Shown: positions 23,263-36,957, numbered from the stretch's first letter. The stretch: DNA of 64,000 bases from Hydractinia symbiolongicarpus (GCF_029227915.1 NC_079877.1:35863851-35927850), one strand, 5' to 3'. Numbers and translations: made by a program. Notes: generated from the letters alone by a model not told the origin.

Positions 23263-25480
23263 TTAGTGGTGAAAAAATAATTTAAAAAATCGTTCGGGAA
23301 ATGAGTTTACTCCCTGGGTACTTTCTCTGTATACTTTTGACTATACGGGCCGAGTCCGGGATTTACGGGAAATCGCAGGTTTTCGTTTGCCGGCGATTAA
23401 ACTCCTTTTATTCAGCGTCTCATCAAGAATGAAAACATTTTTGAAAACTACAAGCCTTATGCGTTTTAGTGGTGAAAAGATAATTTAAAAAGTCGTTCTG
23501 GAAATGAGTTTACTCACAGGGTACTTTCTTTGTAAACATTCGACTATACGGGAGAAGCCCGGGATTTAGGGAAATCGTGGTATCGCGTTTGCCGGCGATT
23601 AAACCTCTTTCATTAAGCGTCTCATTAAAAATAAAAACATTTTTGAAAACTACAAGTCTCATTCGTTCTAGTGGTGCAGAAATGATTTGAAAAATCGTTC
23701 GGGAAATCAGTTTACTCCCTGGGTACTTTTTTATATACATTCAACTACACGGGCCAAGCCCGGGATTTACGGGAAATCGCGGGTTTTCGTTTGCCGGCGA
23801 TTAAACTTCTTTTATTCAGCGTCTCAACAAAAATGAAAACACTTTTGAAAACTGCAAGTCTCACGCGTTTTAGTGGTGAAAAAATAATTTAAAAAATCGT
23901 TCTGGAAATGAGTTTACTCACAGGGTACTTTCTTTGCATACATTCGACTATACGGGCCAAGCCCGGGATTTACAGGAAATCGCGGGTTTTCGTTGGCCGG
24001 CTATTAAACCACATTCATTAAGCGTCTCATCAAAAATGAAAACATTTCTGAAAACTACAAGTCTCATGGGCTTTAGTGGTGAAATAATAATTTAAAAAAT
24101 CGTTCGGGAAATGAGTTTACTCCCTGGGTACTTTCTTTGTATACTTTTGACTATACGGGCCGAGTCCTGGATTTACGGGAAATCGCGCGTTTTCGTTTGC
24201 CGGTGATTAAACTCCTTTTATTCACCGTCTCATCAAAAATGAAAACATTTTTGAAAACTACAAGTCTCATGCGTTTTAGTGGTGAAAAGATAATTTAAAA
24301 AATCCTTCTGGAAATGAGTTTACTCACAGGGTACTTTCTTTGTAAACATTCGACTATACGGGACAAGCCCGGGATTTAGGGAAATCTTGGTATTTCGTTT
24401 GCCGGCGATTAAACCTCTTTCATTAAGCGTCTCATTAAAAATGAAAACATTTTTGGAAACTACAATTCTCATGCGTTTTAGTGGTAAAAAGATAATTTAA
24501 AAATTCGTTTGGAAATGAGTTTACTCGCAGGGTACTTTCTTTGTATACATTCGACTATACGGGCTAAGCCCAGGATTTACGGGAAATCGCGGGTTTTCGT
24601 TTGCCGGCGATTAAACCACTTTCATTAAGCGTCTCATCAAAAATTAAAACATTTTTGAAAACTACAAGTCTCATGCGTTTTAGTGGTGAAAAAACAGTAT
24701 AAAAAATCGTTCGGGAAATGAGTTTACTCCCTGGATACTTTCTTCGTATACTTTTGACTATACGGCAAGAGTCAGGGGTCTACGGGAAATGGCGGGTTTT
24801 CGTTTGCCGGCGATTAAACTTCTTTTAATCAGCGTCTCATCAAAAATGAAAACATTTTTGAAAACTACAATTCTCATGCGTTTTAGTGGTAAAAAGATAA
24901 TTTAAAAATTCGTTTGGAAATGAGTTTACTCAGAGGGTACTTTCTTTGTATACATTCGACTATACGGGAAAAGCCCAGGATTTACGGGAAATCGCGGGTT
25001 TTCGTTTGCGGGCGATTAAACCACTTTCATTAAGCGTCTCATCAAAAATGAAAACATTTCTGAAAACTACAAGTCTCGTGCGTTTTAGTGGTGAAGTAAT
25101 AATTTAAAAAATCGTTCGGGAAATGAGGTTACTTCCTGGGTACTTTTTTTGTATACTTTTGACTATACGGGCCGAGTCCGGGGTTTACGGGAAATGGCGG
25201 GTTTTCGTTTGCCGGCGATTAAACTTCTCTTAATCAGCGTCTCATCAAAAATGAAAACATTTTAGAAAACTACAATTCTCATGCGTTTTAGTGGTAAAAA
25301 GATAATTTAAAAATTCGTTTGGAAATGAGTTTACTCACAGGGTACTTTCTTTGTATACATTCGACTATACGGGCTAAGCCCAGGATTTACGGGAAATCGC
25401 GGGTTTTCGTTTGCCGGCGATTAAACCTCTTTCATTAAGCGTCTCATCAACAATGAAAACATTTCTGAAAACTACAAGTC
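23263..25480. repeat. Heterogeneous monomers, no clear HOR inside (part of duplication 2)
   Basis: About eleven monomers of mixed types: a type III (about 23,480-23,680, GGGAGAAGCCCGGG, TCGTGGTATCGCG) followed by a type IV (GCAGAAATGATTTG, and ACTTTTTTATATAC two bases short), type II hybrids, and several short monomers with AATTTAAAAATTCGTTTGG in place of AATTTAAAAAATCGTTTTGG. Only loose 2-monomer alternation is visible (type I with AAATGGCGGG and type II with GGGCTAAGCCCAGG). The same order is found at about 31,572-33,995. Confidence 0.8.
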
Positions 25481-27205
25481 TCATGCGTTTTAGTGGTGAA
25501 AAGATAATTTTAAAAATTGTTCTGGAAATGAGTTTACTCCCTGAGTACTTTCTTTGTATACTTTTGACTATACGAGCCGAGTCCGGGATTTACGGGAAAT
25601 CGCAAGTTTTCGTTTGCCAGCGATTAAACTTCTTTTATTCCGCGTCTCATCAAAAATGAAAACATTTTTGAAAACTACAAGTATCATGCGTTTTAGTGGT
25701 GAAAAGATAAATTAAAAAATCTTTCTGGAAATGAGTTTACTCACAGGGTACTTTCTTTGTATATATTCGACTATACGGGCCAAGCCCGGGATTTACGGGA
25801 AATCGCGCGTTTTCGTTTGCCGGCGATTAAACTTCTTTTATTCAGCGTCCCATCAAAAATTAAAACATTTTTGAAAACTACAAGTCTCATGCGTTTTAGT
25901 GGTGAAAAAATAATTTAAAAAATCGTTCGGGAAATGAGTTTACTCCCTGGGTAGTTTCTTTGTATACTTTTGACTATACGGGCCGAGTCCGGGATTTACG
26001 GGAAATGGCGGGTTTTCGTTTGCCAGCGATTAAACTTCTTTTATTCCGCGTCTCATCAAAAATGAGAACATTTTTGAAAACTATAAGTCTCATGCGTTTT
26101 AGTGGTGAAAAGATAAATTAAAAAATCTTTCTGGAAATGAGTTTACTCACAGGGTACTTTCTTTGTATATATTCGACTATACGGGCCAAGCCCGGGATTT
26201 ACGGGAAATCGCGCGTTTTCGTTTGCCGGCGATTAAACTTCTTTTATTCAGCGTCCCATCAAAAATTAAAACATTTTTGAAAACTACAAGTCTCATGCGT
26301 TTTAGTGGTGAAAAAATAATTTAAAAAATCGTTCGGGAAATGAGTTTACTCCCTGGGTAGTTTCTTTGTATACTTTTGACTATACGGGCCGAGTCCGGGA
26401 TTTACGGGAAATCGCGGGTTTTCGTTTGCCAGCGATTAAACTTCTTTTATTCCGCGTCTCATCAAAAATGAGAACATTTTTGAAAACTACAAGTCTCATG
26501 CGTTTTAGTGGTGAAAAGATAATTTAAAAAATCGTTCTGGAAATGAGTTTACTCGCAGGGTACTTTCTTTGTATATATTTGACTATACGGTCCAAGCCCG
26601 GGATTTACGGGAAATCGCGCGTTTTCGTTTACCGGCGACTAAACTTCTTTTATTCAGCGTCCCATCAAAAATTAAAACATTTTTAAAAACTACAAGTCTC
26701 ATGCGCTTTAGTGGTGAAAAGATAATTTAAAAAATCGTTCGGGAAATGAGTTTACTCCCTGGGTATTTTCCTTGTATACTTTTGACTAAACGGGCCGAGT
26801 CCCGGATTTACGGGAATCGCGGATTTTCGTTTGCCAGCGATTAAACTTCTTTTATTCAGCGTCTCATCAAAAATGAAAACATTTTTGAAAACTACAAGTC
26901 TCATGCGTTTTAGTGGTGAAAAGATAATTTAAAAAATCGTTCAGGAAATGAGTTTACTCCCTAGATACTTTCTTTGTATACTTTTGGCTATACGGGCCGA
27001 GTCCGGGATTTAAGGGAATTCGCGGGTTTTCGTTTGCCGGCGATTAAACTTCTTTTATTCAGCGTCTCATCAAAAATGAAAACATTTTTAAAAACTACAG
27101 GTCTCATGCGTTTTAGTGGTGAAAAGATAATTTAAAAAAACGTTCTGGAAATGAGTTTACTCGCAGGGTACTTTCTTTGTATATATTCGACTATACGGGT
27201 CGAGA
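25480..27205. repeat. Dimeric (406-bp) repeat block between the copies of duplication 2
   Basis: CTTTCTGG at 25,721 and 26,127 and CGTTCTGG at 26,533 are 406 bp apart, as are the TTTGCCAGCGATTAAAC stretches near 25,615, 26,021 and 26,427. One monomer has TATATATTCGAC and AAATCGCGCG with CGTCCCATCAAAAATTAAAAC. The other has GGGTAGTTTC, GCCAGCG, TATTCCGCGTC and ATGAGAACATT. About two and a half dimers are clear, and the rest (26,750-27,205) is more divergent, with one-base losses such as TTTACGGGAATCGC near 26,808. This block is unique in the window and separates the two large copies. Confidence 0.82.
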
Positions 27206-30200
27206 CCGGGATTTACGGGAAATCGCGGGTTTTCGTTTGCCGGCTATTAAACCACATTCATTAAGCGTCTCATCAAAAATGAGAACATTTTTGAAAACTA
27301 CAAGTCTCATGCGTTTTAGTGGTGAAAAAATAATTTAAAAAATCGTTCGGGAAATGAGTTTACTCCCTGGGAACTTTTTTGTATACTTTTGACTATACGG
27401 GCCGAGTCCGGGAGTTACGGGAAGTCGCGGGTTTTAGTTTGCCGGCGATTAAACTTCTTTTAATCAGCGTCTCATCAAAAATGAAAACATTTTTAAAAAC
27501 TACAAGTCTCATGGGCTTTAGTGGTGAAGTAATAATTTAAAAAATCGTTCGGGAAATGAGGTTACTTCCTGGGTACTTTTTTTGTATACTTTTGACTTTA
27601 CAGGCCGAGTCCGGGATTTACGGGAAATCGCAGGTTTTCGTTTGCCGGCGAATAAACTTCTTTTATTCAGTGTCTCATCAAGAATGAAAACATTTTTGAA
27701 AACTACAAGTCTCATGCGTTTTAGTGGAGAAAAGATAATTTAAAAAATCGTTCTGGAAATGAGTTTACTCACAGGGTACTTTCTTTGTAAACATTCGACT
27801 ATACGGGCCCAGTCCGGGATTTACGGGAAATAGCGGGTTTTCGTGTGCCGGCTATTAAACCACATTCATTAAGCGTCTCATCAAAAATGAAAACATTTTT
27901 GAAAACTACAAGTCTCATGCGTTTTAGTGGTGAAAAAATAATTTAAAAAATCGTTCGGGAAATGAGTTTACTCCTTGGGAACTTTTTTGTATACTTTTGA
28001 CTATACGGGCCGAGTCCAGGAGTTACGGGAAGTCGCGGGTTTTAGTTTGCCGGCGATTAAACTTCTTTTACTCAGCGTCTTATCAAAAATGAAAACGCTT
28101 TTGAAAACTACAAGTCTCACGCGTTTTAGTGGTGAAAAAATAATTTAAAAAATCGTTCGGGAAATGAGTTAACTCTCTGGGTACTTTCTTTGTATAATTT
28201 TGACTATCGGGCCAAGCCCGGGGTTTACGGGAAATCGCGGGTTTTCGTTTGCCGGCGAATAAACTTCTTTTATTCAGTGTCTTATCAAAAATGAAAACAT
28301 TTTTGAAAACTACAAGTCTCATGCGTTTTAGTGGTGAAAAAATAATTTAAAAAATCGTTCGGGAAATGAGTTTACTCCCTGGGTACTTTCTTTGTATACT
28401 TTTGACTATACGGGCCCAGTCCGGGATTTACGGGAAATAGCGAGTTTTCGTGTGCCGGTGATTAAACTTCTTTTATTCAACGTCTCATCAAAAATAAAAA
28501 CATTTTTGAAAACTACAAGTCTCATGCGTTTTAGTGGTGAAAAGATAGTTTAAAAAATCGTTTTGGAAATGAGTTTACTCACAGGGTACTTTCTTTGTAT
28601 ACATTCGACTATACGGGCCAAGCCCAGGATTTACGGGAAATCGCGGGTTTTCGTTTGCCGGCTATTAAACCACATTCATTAAGCGTCTCATCAAAAATGA
28701 GAACATTTTTGAAAACTACAAGTCTCATGCGTTTTAGTGGTGAAAAAATAATTTAAAAAATCGTTCGGGAAATGAGTTTACTCCCTGGGAACTTTTTTGT
28801 ATACTTTTGACTATACGGGCCGAGTCCGGGAGTTACGGGAAGTCGCGGGTTTTAGTTTGCCGGCGATTAAACTTCTTTTAATCAGCGTCTCATCAAAAAT
28901 GAAAACATTTTTAAAAACTACAAGTCTCATGGGCTTTAGTGGTGAAGTAATAATTTAAAAAATCGTTCGGGAAATGAGGTTACTTCCTGGGTACTTTTTT
29001 TGTATACTTTTGACTTTACAGGCCGAGTCCGGGATTTACGGGAAATCGCAGGTTTTCGTTTGCCGGCGAATAAACTTCTTTTATTCAGTGTCTCATCAAG
29101 AATGAAAACATTTTTGAAAACTACAAGTCTCATGCGTTTTAGTGGAGAAAAGATAATTTAAAAAATCGTTCTGGAAATGAGTTTACTCACAGGGTACTTT
29201 CTTTGTAAACATTCGACTATACGGGCCCAGTCCGGGATTTACGGGAAATAGCGGGTTTTCGTGTGCCGGTGATTAAACTTCTTTTATTCAACGTCTCATC
29301 AAAAATAAAAACATTTTTGAAAACTACAAGTCTCATGCGTTTTAGTGGTGAAAAGATAGTTTAAAAAATCGTTTTTGAAATGAGTTTACTCACAGGGTAC
29401 TTTCTTTGTATACATTCGACTATACGGGCCAAGCCCAGGATTTACGGGAAATCGCGGGTTTTCGTTTGCCGGCTATTAAACCACATTCATTAGGCGTCTC
29501 ATGAAAAATGAAAACATTTTTGAAAACTACAAGTCTTATGCGTTTTAGTGGTGAAAAAATAATTTAAAAAATCGTTCGGGAAATGAGTTTACTTCCTGGG
29601 AACTTTTTTGTATACTTTTGACTATACGGGCCGAGTCCGGGAGTTACGGGAAGTCGCGGGTTTTAGTTTGCCGGCGATTAAACTTCTTTTAATCAGCGTC
29701 TCATCAAAAATGAAAACATTTTTAAAAACTACAAGTCTCATGGGCTTTAGTGGTGAAGTAATAATTTAAAAAATCGTTCGGGAAATGAGGTTACTTCCTG
29801 GGTACTTTTTTTGTATACTTTTGACTTTACAGGCCGAGTCCGGGATTTACGGGAAATCGCAGGTTTTCGTTTGCCGGCGAATAAACTTCTTTTATTCAGT
29901 GTCTCATCAAGAATGAAAACATTTTTGAAAACTACAAGTCTCATGCGTTTTAGTGGAGAAAAGATAATTTAAAAAATCGTTCTGGAAATGAGTTTACTCA
30001 CAGGGTACTTTCTTTGTAAACATTCGACTATACGGGCCCAGACCTGGATTTACGGAAATAGCGGGTTTTCGTGTGCCGGTGATTAAACTTCTTTTATTCA
30101 ACGTCTCATCAAAAAGAAAAACATTTTTGAAAACTACAAGTCTCATGCGTTTTAGTGGTGAAAAGATAGTTTAAAAAATCGTTTTTGAAATGAGTTTACT

Positions 30201-33200
30201 CACAGGGTACTTTCTTTGTATACATTCCACTATACGGGCCAAGCCCAGGATTTACGGGAAATCGCGGGTTTTCGTTTGCCGGCTATTAAACCACATTCAT
30301 TAGGCGTCTCATGAAAAATGAAAACATTTTTGAAAACTACAAGTCTTATGCGTTTTAGTGATGAAAAAATAATTTAAAAAATCGTTCGGGAAATGAGTTT
30401 ACTTCCTGGGAACTTTTTTGTATACTTTTGACTATACGGGCCGAGTCCGGAAGTTACGGGAAGTCGCGGGTTTTAGTTTGCCGGCGATTAAACTTCTTTT
30501 AATCAGCGTCTCATCAAAAATGAAAACATTTTAAAAAACTACAAGTCTCATGGGCTTTAGTGGTGAAGTAATAATTTAAAAAATCGTTCGGGAAATGAGG
30601 TTACTTCCTGGGTACTTTTTTTGTATACTTTTGACTTTACAGGCCGAGTCCGGGATTTACGGGAAATCGCAGGTTTTCGTTTGCCGGCGAATAAACTTCT
30701 TTTATTCAGTGTTTCATCAAGAATGAAAACATTTTTGAAAACTACAAGTCTCATGCGTTTTAGTGGAGAAAAGATAATTTAAAAAATCGTTCTGGAAATG
30801 ACTTTACTCACAGGGTACTTTCTTTGTAAACATTCGACTATACGGGCCCAGACCGGGATTTACGGGAAATAGCGGGTTTTCGTGTGCCGGTGATTAAACT
30901 TCTTTTATTCAACGTCTCATCAAAAATAAAAACATTTTTGAAAACTACAAGTCTCATGCGTTTTAGTGGTGAAAAGATAGTTTAAAAAATCGTTTTTGAA
31001 ATGAGTTTACTCACAGGGTACTTTCTTTGTATACATTCGACTATACGGGCCAAGCCCAGGATTTACGGGAAATCGCGGGTTTTCGTTTGCCGGCTATTAA
31101 ACCACATTCATTAGGCGTCTCATGAAAAATGAAAACATTTTTGAAAACTACAAGTCTTATGCGTTTTAGTGGTGAAAAAATAATTTAAAAAATCGTTCGG
31201 GAAATGAGTTTACTTCCTGGGAACTTTTTTGTATACTTTTGACTATACGGGCCGAGTCCGGGAGTTACGGGAAGTCGTGGGTTTCCGTTTGCCGGCGATT
31301 AAACTTCTTTTATTCAGCGTCTCATCAAAAATGAAAAAAAATTTTAAAAACTACAAGTCTCATGGGCTTTAGTGGTGAAGTAATAATTTAAAAAATCGTT
31401 CGGGAAATGAGTTTACTTCCTGGGTACTTTTTTTGTATACTTTTGACTTTACAGGCCGAGTCCGGGATTTACGGGAAATAGCAGGTTTTCGTTTGCCGGC
31501 GAATAAACTTCTTTCATTCAGCGTCTCATCAAAAATAAAAACATTTTGGAAAATTACAAGTCTCATGCGTTTTAGTGGTGAAAAAATAATTTAAAAAATC
31601 GTTCGGGAAATGAGTTTACTCCCTGGGTACTTTCTCTGTATACTTTTGACTATACGGGCCGAGTCCGGGATTTACAGGAAATCGCAGGTTTTCGTTTGCC
31701 GGCGATTAAACTCCTTTTATTCAGCGTCTCATCAAGAATGAAAACATTTTTGAAAACTACAAGCCTTATGCGTTTTAGTGGTGAAAAGATAATTTAAAAA
31801 GTCGTTCTGGAAATGAGTTTACTCACAGGGTACTTTCTTTGTAAACATTCGACTATACGGGAGAAGCCCGGGATTTAGGGAAATCGTGGTATCGCGTTTG
31901 CCGGCGATTAAACCTCTTTCATTAAGCGTCTCATTAAAAATAAAAACATTTTTGAAAACTACAAGTCTCATTCGTTCTAGTGGTGCAGAAATGATTTGAA
32001 AAATCGTTCGGGAAATCAGTTTACTCCCTGGGTACTTTTTTATATACATTCAACTATACGGGCCAAGCCCGGGATTTACGGGAAATCGCGGGTTTTCGTT
32101 TGCCGGCGATTAAACTTCTTTTATTCAGCGTCTCATCAAAAAATGAAAACACTTTTGAAAACTACAAGTCTCACGCGTTTTAGTGGTGAAAAAATAATTT
32201 AAAAAATCGTTCTGGAAATGAGTTTACTCACAGGGTACTTTCTTTGCATACATTCGACTATACGGGCCAAGCCCGGGATTTACAGGAAATCGCGGGTTTT
32301 CGTTGGCCGGCTATTAAACCACATTCATTAAGCGTCTCATCAAAAATGAAAACATTTCTGAAAACTACAAGTCTCATGGGCTTTAGTGGTGAAATAATAA
32401 TTTAAAAAATCGTTCGGGAAATGAGTTTACTCCCTGGGTACTTTCTTTGTATACTTTTGACTATACGGGCCGAGTCCTGGATTTACGGGAAATCGCGCGT
32501 TTTCGTTTGCCGGCGATTAAACTCCTTTTATTCACCGTCTCATCAAAAATGAAAACATTTTTGAAAACTACAAGTCTCATGCGTTTTAGTGGTGAAAAGA
32601 TAATTTAAAAAATCCTTCTGGAAATGAGTTTACTCACAGGGTACTTTCTTTGTAAACATTCGACTATACGGGACAAGCCCGGGATTTAGGGAAATCTTGG
32701 TATTTCGTTTGCCGGCGATTAAACCTCTTTCATTAAGCGTCTCATTAAAAATGAAAACATTTTTGGAAACTACAATTCTCATGCGTTTTAGTGGTAAAAA
32801 GATAATTTAAAAATTCGTTTGGAAATGAGTTTACTCGCAGGGTACTTTCTTTGTATACATTCGACTATACGGGCTAAGCCCAGGATTTACGGGAAATCGC
32901 GGGTTTTCGTTTGCCGGCGATTAAACCACTTTCATTAAGCGTCTCATCAAAAATTAAAACATTTTTAAAAACTACAAGTCTCATGCGTTTTAGTGGTGAA
33001 AAAACAGTATAAAAAATCGTTCGGGAAATGAGTTTACTCCCTGGATACTTTCTTCGTATACTTTTGACTATACGGCCCGAGTCAGGGGTCTACGGGAAAT
33101 GGCGGGTTTTCGTTTGCCGGCGATTAAACTTCTTTTAATCAGCGTCTCATCAAAAATGAAAACATTTTTGAAAACTACAATTCTCATGCGTTTTAGTGGT

Positions 33201-33995
33201 AAAAAGATAATTTAAAAATTCGTTTGGAAATGAGTTTACTCAGAGGGTACTTTCTTTGTATACATTCGACTATACGGGAAAAGCCCAGGATTTACGGGAA
33301 ATCGCGGGTTTTCGTTTGCGGGCGATTAAACCACTTTCATTAAGCGTCTCATCAAAAATGAAAACATTTCTGAAAACTACAAGTCTCGTGCGTTTTAGTG
33401 GTGAAAAAATAATTTAAAAAATCGTTCGGGAAATGAGTTTACTCCCTGGGTACTTTCTTTGTATACTTTTCACTATACGGGCCCAGTCCGGGATTTACGG
33501 GAAATCGCGGGTTTTCGTGTGCCGGCGATTAAACTTCTTTTATTCAGCGTCCCATCAAAAATGAAAACATTTTTGAAAACTACAAGTCTCATGCGTTTTA
33601 GTGGTGAAAAAAACAATATAAAAAATCGTTCGGGAAATAAGTTTACTCCCTGGGTACTTTTTTCGTATACTTTTGACTATACGGGCCGAGTCCGGGGTTT
33701 ACGGGAAATGGCGGGTTTTCGTTTGCCGGCGATTAAACTTCTCTTAATCAGCGTCTTATCAAAAATGAAAACATTTTTGAAAACTACAATTCTCATGCGT
33801 TTTAGTGGTAAAAAGATAATTTAAAAATTCGTTTGGAAATGAGTTTACTCACAGGGTACTTTCTTTGTATACATTCGACTATACGGGCTAAGCCCAGGAT
33901 TTACGGGAAATCGCGGGTTTTCGTTTGCCGGCGATTAAACCTCTTTCATTAAGCGTCTCATCAACAATGAAAACATTTCTGAAAACTACAAGTCT
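27205..33995. repeat. Large duplication 2, right copy
   Basis: This is the partner of 17,100-25,480. The left joint lies within ATTTACGGGAAATCGCGGG: before it the sequence is TCGAGACCGGG (dimer block), after it the type II sequence of duplication 2. The copy has fewer 4-monomer units and, near 33,390-33,600, one additional ordinary type I monomer compared with the left copy. It ends near 33,995, where the left copy continues with TCTCATGCG and this copy with TCTCGTGCG. The copies are interspersed rather than adjacent, unlike duplication 1. Confidence 0.84.
29134..31571. repeat. 4-monomer HOR (about 811 bp), three units
   Basis: Type V reference points at 28,936, 29,747, 30,557 and 31,369 give spacings of 811, 810 and 812 bp, and the monomer order (a-b-c-d) is the same as at 19,232-23,262. 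Unit-private changes include ACCTGGATTTACGGAAATAGC near 30,042 (one base lost), AAAAAGAAAAACATT near 30,115 and ATTCCACTATAC near 30,225. The last unit carries the same A-rich variant (ATGAAAAAAAATTTTAAAAAC) and GGGTTTCCGTTTGCC that mark the last unit in the left copy. Confidence 0.9.
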
Positions 33996-34530
33996 CGTGC
34001 GTTTTAGTGGTGAAAAAATAATTTAAAAAATCGTTCGGGACATGAGTTTACTGCCTGGGAACTTTTTTTGTATACTTTTGACTATACGGGCCGAGTCGGG
34101 GAGTTACGGGAAGTCGTGGGTTTTCGTTTGCCGGTGATTAAACCACTTTCATTAAGAGTCTCATCAAAATAGAAAACATTTTTGAAAACTACAAGTCTCA
34201 TGGGCTTTAGTGGTGAAAAAATAATATAAGAAATCGTTCGGGAAATGAGTTTACTCCCTGGGTACTTTCTTCGTATACTTTTGACTACACGGGCCGAGTC
34301 CGGGGTTTACGGGAAATGGCGCGTTTTCGTTTGCCGGCGATTAAACTTCTTTTATTCAGCGTCTCATCAAAAATGAAAACATTTTTGAAAACTACAAGTC
34401 TCATGCGTTTTAGTGGTAAAAAGATAATTTAAAAAATCGATTTGGAAATGAGTTTACTCACAGGGTACTTTCTTTGTATACATTCGACTATACGGGCCAA
34501 GACCGGGATTTACGGGAAATCGCGGGTTTT
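33995..34530. repeat. Mixed monomers at the end of duplication 2
   Basis: About two and a half monomers, including one with CATGAGTTTACTGCCTGGG and GAGTCGGGGAGTTACGGG and one with GACTACACGGGCC and AAATGGCGCG. The stretch about 33,870-34,180 resembles about 39,137-39,440 (GGGCTAAGCCCAGG, ATCAACAATGAAAAC, TCTCGTGCG, then ACTGCCTGGGAAC). The 5 kb between them is therefore plausibly an expansion inserted into one ancestral stretch. Confidence 0.7.
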
Positions 34531-36957
34531 CGTTTGCCGGCGATTAAACCACTTTCATTAAGCGTCTCATCCAAAATGAAAACATTTCTGAAAACTACAA
34601 GTCTCATGCGTTTTAGTGGTGAAAAAATAATTTAAAAAATCGTTCGGGAAATGAGTTTAGTCCCTGGGAACTTTTTTGCATACTTTTGACTATACGGGCC
34701 GAGTCCGGGATTTACGGGAAATCGCGGGTTTTCGTTTGCCGGCGATTAAACCACTTTCATTAAGCGTCTCATGCGAAATGAAAACATTTCTGAAAACTTC
34801 AAGTCTCATGCGTTTTAGTGGTAAAAATATAATTTAAAAAATCGTTCGGGAAATGAGTTTACTCCCTGGGTACTTTCTTTGTATACTTTTGACTATATGG
34901 GCCGAGTCCTGGATTTACGGGAAATCGCGCGTTTTCGTTTGCCGGCGATTAAACTCCTTTTATTCACCGTCTCATCAAAAATGAAAACATTTTTGAAAAC
35001 TACAAGTCTCATGCGTTTTAGTGTTGAAAAGATAATTTAAAAAATCGTTCTGGAAATGAGTTTACTCACAGGGTACTTTCTTTGTAAACATTCGACTATA
35101 CGGGACAAGCCCGGGATTTAGGGAAATCTTGGTATTTCGTTTGCCGGCGATTAAACCTCTTTCATTAAGCGTCTCATTAAAAATGAAAACATTTTTGGAA
35201 ACTACAATTCTCATGCGTTTTAGTGGTAAAAAGATAATTTAAAAATTCGTTTGGAAATGAGTTTACTCACAGGGTACTTTCTTTGTACACATTCGACTAT
35301 ACGGGCTAAGCCCAGGATTTACGGGAAATCGCGGGTTTTCGTTTGCCGGCGATTAAACCGCTTTCATTAAGTGTCTCATCAAAAATTAAAACATTTTTGA
35401 AAACTACAAGTCTCATGCGTTTTAGTGGTGAAAAAACAGTATAAAAAATCGTTCGGGAAATGAGTTTTCTCCCTGGATACTTTCTTCGTATACTTTTGAC
35501 TATACGGGCCGAGTCAGGGGTTTACGGGAAATGGCGGGTTTTCGTTTGCCGGCGATTAAACCTCTTTTAATCAGCGTCTCATCAAAAATGAAAACATTTT
35601 TGAAAACTACAATTCTCGTGCGTTTTAGTGGTAAAAAGATAATTTAAAAATTCGTTTGGAAATGAGTTTACTCACAGGGTACTTTCTTTGTATACATTCG
35701 ACTATACGGGCTAAGCCCAGGATTTACAAGAAATCGCGGGTTTTCGTTTGCCGGCGATTAAACCACTTTCATTAAGCGTCTCATCCAAAATGAAAACATT
35801 TCTGAAAACTACAAGTCTCATGCGTTTTAGTGGTGAAAAAATAATTTAAAAAATCGTTCGGGAAATGAGTTTAGTCCCTGGGAACTTTTTTGCATACTTT
35901 TGACTATACGGGCCGAGTCCGGGATTTACGGGAAATCGCGGGTTTTCGTTTGCCGGCGATTAAACCACTTTCATTAAGCGTCTCATGCGAAATGAAAACA
36001 TTTCTGAAAACTTCAAGTCTCATGCGTTTTAGTGGTAAAAATATAATTTAAAAAATCGTTCGGGAAATGAGTTTACTCCCTGGGTACTTTCTTTGTATAC
36101 TTTTGACTATATGGGCCGAGTCCTGGATTTACGGGAAATCGCGCGTTTTCGTTTGCCGGCGATTAAACTCCTTTTATTCACCGTCTCATCAAAAATGAAA
36201 ACATTTTTGAAAACTACAAGTCTCATGCGTTTTAGTGTTGAAAAGATAATTTAAAAAATCGTTCTGGAAATGAGTTTACTCACAGGGTACTTTCTTTGTA
36301 AACATTCGACTATACGGGACAAGCCCGGGATTTAGGGAAATCTTGGTATTTCGTTTGCCGGCGATTAAACCTCTTTCATTAAGCGTCTCATTAAAAATGA
36401 AAACATTTTTGGAAACTACAATTCTCATGCGTTTTAGTGGTAAAAAGATAATTTAAAAATTCGTTTGGAAATGAGTTTACTCACAGGGTACTTTCTTTGT
36501 ACACATTCAACTATACGGGCTAAGCCCAGGATTTACGGGAAATCGCGGGTTTTCGTTTGCCGGCGATTAAACCGCTTTCATTAAGCGTCTCATCAAAAAT
36601 TAAAACATTTTTGAAAACTACAAGTCTCATGCGTTTTAGTGGTGAAAAAACAGTATAAAAAATCGTTCGGGAAATGAGTTTTCTCCCTGGATACTTTCTT
36701 CGTATACTTTTGACTATACGGGCCGAGTCAGGGGTTTACGGGAAATGGCGGGTTTTCGTTTGCCGGCGATTAAACCTCTTTTAATCAGCGTCTCATCAAA
36801 AATGAAAACATTTTTGAAAACTACAATTCTCGTGCGTTTTAGTGGTAAAAAGATAATTTAAAAATTCGTTTGGAAATGAGTTTACTCACAGGGTACTTTC
36901 TTTGTATACATTCGACTATACGGGCTAAGCCCAGGATTTACAAGAAATCGCGGGTTT
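34530..36957. repeat. 6-monomer tandem duplication (1,214 bp), two copies
   Basis: About 34,530-35,743 and 35,744-36,957 match at an offset of 1,214 bp; for example AGCGTCTCATCCAAAATG is at 34,561 and 35,775. Shared private variants include CTCATGCGAAATGAAAAC, GACTATATGGGCC, GTCCTGGATTTACGG, GTACACATTC, CCGCTTTCATTAAG, GAGTTTTCTCCCTGG and TTTACAAGAAATCGC. The unit is slightly shorter than 6 x 203 because three monomers have AAAAATTCGTTTGG (bases missing) or TTTAGGGAAATC. A related but more diverged version of part of the unit lies about 2.4 kb upstream, at 32,450-33,300. Confidence 0.88.

Larger units (their letters stand above)
17100..25480. repeat. Large duplication 2, left copy
   Basis: This segment is shared with 27,205-33,995. 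The offset is 10,109 bp at the start (17,409 matches 27,518; 17,974 matches 28,083), 8,309 bp from about 23,060 (23,510 matches 31,819) and 8,512 bp near the end (about 25,165-25,480 matches 33,677-33,995). The left copy has nine more monomers than the right copy inside the 4-monomer HOR domain. It has one fewer near 25,090-25,165, where a type V stretch (GTGAAGTAATAATTT, GAGGTTACTTCCTGGG) is joined to a type I core, giving a chimeric monomer. Single-base differences between the copies are few. Confidence 0.85.

Noticed and set aside
25480-27205. Transposon or retroelement inserted between the two copies of duplication 2
   Set aside because: The stretch reads as ordinary satellite monomers in a 406-bp dimer arrangement. 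There are no terminal repeats, target-site duplications or coding remnants.
33459-33824. Longest plus-strand open frame (121 codons)
   Set aside because: It comes from an extra A near 33,605 (GTGAAAAAAACAATAT) that makes one monomer 204 bp and joins two ordinary monomer frames. There is no sign of a real protein.
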